From contig JAKSTS010000068.1 of assembly GCA_024402455.1 (NCBI GenBank), positions 1 to 8,992 on the forward strand: 8,992 nt of DNA, in the 5' to 3' direction. Below the pieces are notes generated by a model. That model was given only the letters and a program-made list of their open reading frames with translations, made no database searches and was not told where the DNA came from. This document shows positions 7,506 through 8,992 of this stretch, piece after piece. The stretch's first letter is position 1. Every line of letters starts with the position of its first letter. Both the position numbers and the translations under genes were made by a program. Origin of the DNA: Treponemataceae bacterium (GTDB taxonomy: Bacteria; Spirochaetota; Spirochaetia; Treponematales; Treponemataceae).

Positions 7506-7607
7506 ATAAAACACCACATTAACGGCGAAACAAGATTAACGGACTTTCAGCAGTCATTTGTGCTGGTCAAACTTGCGGTTTTAAAAAATCAAAACTATAT
7601 TCAAAAC

Positions 7608-7635
7608 CTTATACTGATATAAGCATTGAAAATGC
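7608..7635 (+). other. Two tandem small stem-loops
   Basis: CTTATA-CTGA-TATAAG (7608-7623) and GCATT-GAA-AATGC (7623-7635) are perfect short stems lying back to back. They directly precede the terminator-like hairpin at 7638-7678. A -10-like TATACT (7610-7615) and a TATATT (7596-7601) are nearby on the plus strand. They could be part of a small RNA or merely AT-rich structure. Confidence 0.35.
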
Positions 7636-7637
7636 AG

Positions 7638-7678
7638 GGACACCTTTAAAAATCTTTTAGAGGTGTCCTGATTTTTTT
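7638..7678 (+). terminator. Rho-independent terminator-like hairpin
   Basis: GGACACCT (7638-7645) pairs with AGGTGTCC (7661-7668) across a 15-base loop, followed by TGA and seven T residues (7672-7678). The T tract follows the stem on the plus strand. The only gene ending here, the PBP fragment, is on the minus strand, and its stop codon (7677-7679) overlaps the T tract. On the minus strand the stem is followed by CTGCATTTTC, a weaker tail. It may act in both directions, or it may end an unannotated plus-strand transcript. Confidence 0.6.
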
Positions 7679-8570
7679 AATCAAAAAGTGAGTTTCCTGT
7701 CTGTTCAGGTTCGTCATCATCAGACAGATTCAATTCAACATTAGTTTCTGATGCAGTGTCATTTTCATCTTCTGTTTCTTCATCTTTGTTTTTATTTGAA
7801 CCAAATGAGAACAGGTTGCTCCATGAGAATGAATTGTTTGCTTCTTCCTGTGTTTCTTCTGCTGAATAATTGTCTTCAAGGAACGAAAGATCAACTTCAA
7901 GAGGAGAATCATCAATAATACTTGTCTGAGACTGCACAGAAGTCAAATATCTTTCTGTTTCAAGCCTGCTTGTTGCAAGTGCTTTTGCAGATTCTCTGTT
8001 TTTATGGTATTCGCAGAGTGTTGTCGGCTGAGTTCCTTCAAGATAATATTTTGTTGTTACGTGGTCGCCGCATTCGTCTGTAAGAAGCTTGCCTGAAACA
8101 GAACATACTGTAGCTTTTACAAGACCTGTCTGTGGAACTGAAAATTCTTTATAAGGCATGTCTTCGTTGGCAATGCGCATAAAGTCGCCCCATGCAGGAC
8201 CTGCAAGTGTAGAACCGGTTAATTCAAGACCTAAAGACTGACCCGGAAGGTCAAAACCAAACCAGAGTGCAGCAGTGTAATATGGCGTATAACCGACAGC
8301 CCATGCATTTGTCCAGTTTTGGGTTGTACCGGTTTTTCCGGCAGCAGGCATCTGATATCGTTCGCCTTTAGAATTTTTATATTGAAGTTTTGCGCCCCAC
8401 TGAACACCATAGGCGAGTGTACCCATGCGGACAGAGTTTGTTAAAATATCTGTCATAATAAATGCTGTCTGCGGAGAAATAACCTGAATATTTGAACCGA
8501 GCTTTTTCTGTTCAGCCCGAAGCTTTGCTTCTGGGTTTTCAAAAAGTTCTCTTGCAAACGTGAAGTCGAG
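7677..8570 (-). CDS. Class A penicillin-binding protein (PBP1A type), C-terminal part only
   Basis: Class A PBPs polymerise glycan strands and crosslink peptides of the cell wall in the periplasm. Only about 297 C-terminal codons are present; whole proteins usually have 650-900. Visible are VISPQTAFIMTDILTNSVR, the third active-site motif KTGT in AAGKTGTTQNWTNAWAVGYTP (the codons near 8328-8336), and LAGPAWGDFM, all typical of the transpeptidase domain. The SxxK serine motif, the SxN motif and the whole glycosyltransferase domain are missing upstream. The tail is a highly acidic, Ser/Asn-rich stretch of about 75 residues (ETEDENDTASE, LSDDDEPEQ), probably disordered. PBP-like sequence continues upstream through FTFARELFENPEAKLR until a TAG at 8571-8573. 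There it stops abruptly and gives way to a plus-strand gene of another kind. This looks like a breakpoint and not a natural start. The first ATG is at 8456. Confidence 0.85.
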   Translation of the reverse strand, partial: LDFTFARELFENPEAKLRAEQKKLGSNIQVISPQTAFIMTDILTNSVRMGTLAYGVQWGAKLQYKNSKGERYQMPAAGKTGTTQNWTNAWAVGYTPYYTAALWFGFDLPGQSLGLELTGSTLAGPAWGDFMRIANEDMPYKEFSVPQTGLVKATVCSVSGKLLTDECGDHVTTKYYLEGTQPTTLCEYHKNRESAKALATSRLETERYLTSVQSQTSIIDDSPLEVDLSFLEDNYSAEETQEEANNSFSWSNLFSFGSNKNKDEETEDENDTASETNVELNLSDDDEPEQTGNSLFD

Positions 8571-8992
8571 CTAGAGGACTTTTTGTTGGATAAAGCGATT
8601 CAGTATGAAAATGCTGAAATAGGAAAAACCTTTTTATTTTTTTTTTTTTTAGAACTTAAAGAAGATAGATTGTCAATAATGGCGTACTATACGTTGGGAC
8701 ATAATGCATTGGATATTAGTGGGTTATCGAAAAAGGGCAAAAGGAAATTATTAGGAGATAGACCAGGTCGAGATAACATGACATCAGTTTCTACTTTTTT
8801 GATTGGTCAGCTAGGTAGAAGTGATAGATACACATCTAAAGATTTAAGTGGAGAAACAATACTAAGTGAATGCTATAATTCGATAAGTATCGCTGCAAAG
8901 GTAATTGGTGGGAATATAGTGTTTTTAGAATGTAGAGAGCACATGTATGCAAGTTTTTACGCACAACAATGTTTTAAGAACTTACATCAAGA
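8562..8992 (+). CDS. GNAT-family acetyltransferase, truncated at both ends
   Basis: GNAT enzymes move an acetyl group from acetyl-CoA to an amine. The visible frame runs VELEDFLLDKAIQYE, GKTFLF, MAYYTLGHNALDIS, LSKKGKRKLLG, FLIGQLGRSDRY, a helix rich in Ile/Ala, GGNIVFLECRE and FYAQQCFKNL. This pattern matches a group of GNAT proteins common in Firmicutes, with LIGQLG in the acetyl-CoA region. No start codon fits. The first ATG (8679) is well inside the domain, the N-terminal strand is missing, and the frame runs upstream, antisense to the PBP, to a stop at 8493. The 3' end is cut by the window. A 14-T run (8637-8650) gives four Phe codons, yet the frame stays open. Arginine is mostly AGA/AGG and isoleucine often ATA, unlike the neighbouring genes. 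It may be foreign sequence. Some GNATs act as toxins of toxin-antitoxin pairs, but no partner is seen. Confidence 0.7.

Noticed and set aside
8631..8660. Frameshift at the T run in the acetyltransferase
   Set aside because: Codon-by-codon reading shows the frame at 8562-8636 and that at 8652 onward are the same, with no stop between.

Overview
The window holds six main genes and two gene fragments, about 9 kb, with AT-rich, A/T-ending codon use in the main part. My best guess is a host-associated Treponema-like spirochaete. This rests on the overall style of the SbcC, nicotinate phosphoribosyltransferase, TtcA, PBP1A and receiver/ATPase proteins and on the codon use. No rRNA or marker gene confirms it.

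Left part, plus strand: a probable sbcD tail (1-97) overlaps the start of a full-length sbcC (84-3134), the nuclease-associated SMC-like ATPase for DNA end processing. It is followed by pncB (3198-4655), the NAD salvage enzyme nicotinate phosphoribosyltransferase, which has its own strong promoter lying directly against its start codon.

Middle part, minus strand: ttcA (5910-6644), a tRNA 2-thiocytidine synthetase, is followed with a 1-base TGATG stop/start overlap by an unusual three-part regulator (4687-5910): a degenerate receiver, an RsbW/SpoIIAB-type ATPase and a CRP-like C-terminal fold. The ttcA promoter is an extended -10 whose predicted transcript start also falls on the start codon. 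pncB and this pair converge.

Right part, minus strand: a ParB-N-domain protein with two C-terminal membrane segments (6869-7495), then the C-terminal part of a class A penicillin-binding protein (7677-8570). Between them lies a cluster of stem-loops ending in a T tract on the plus strand.

At about 8560-8573 the PBP sequence stops abruptly. A 5'-truncated GNAT acetyltransferase, with different codon use, runs on the plus strand to the window end. This is either a chimeric assembly join or a genuine recombination breakpoint. The items most worth a second look are this junction (with a 14-T run in the acetyltransferase), the two apparently leaderless genes, the membrane-anchored ParB-like protein, the three-domain regulator coupled to ttcA, and two in-frame TAA codons in the sbcD tail.
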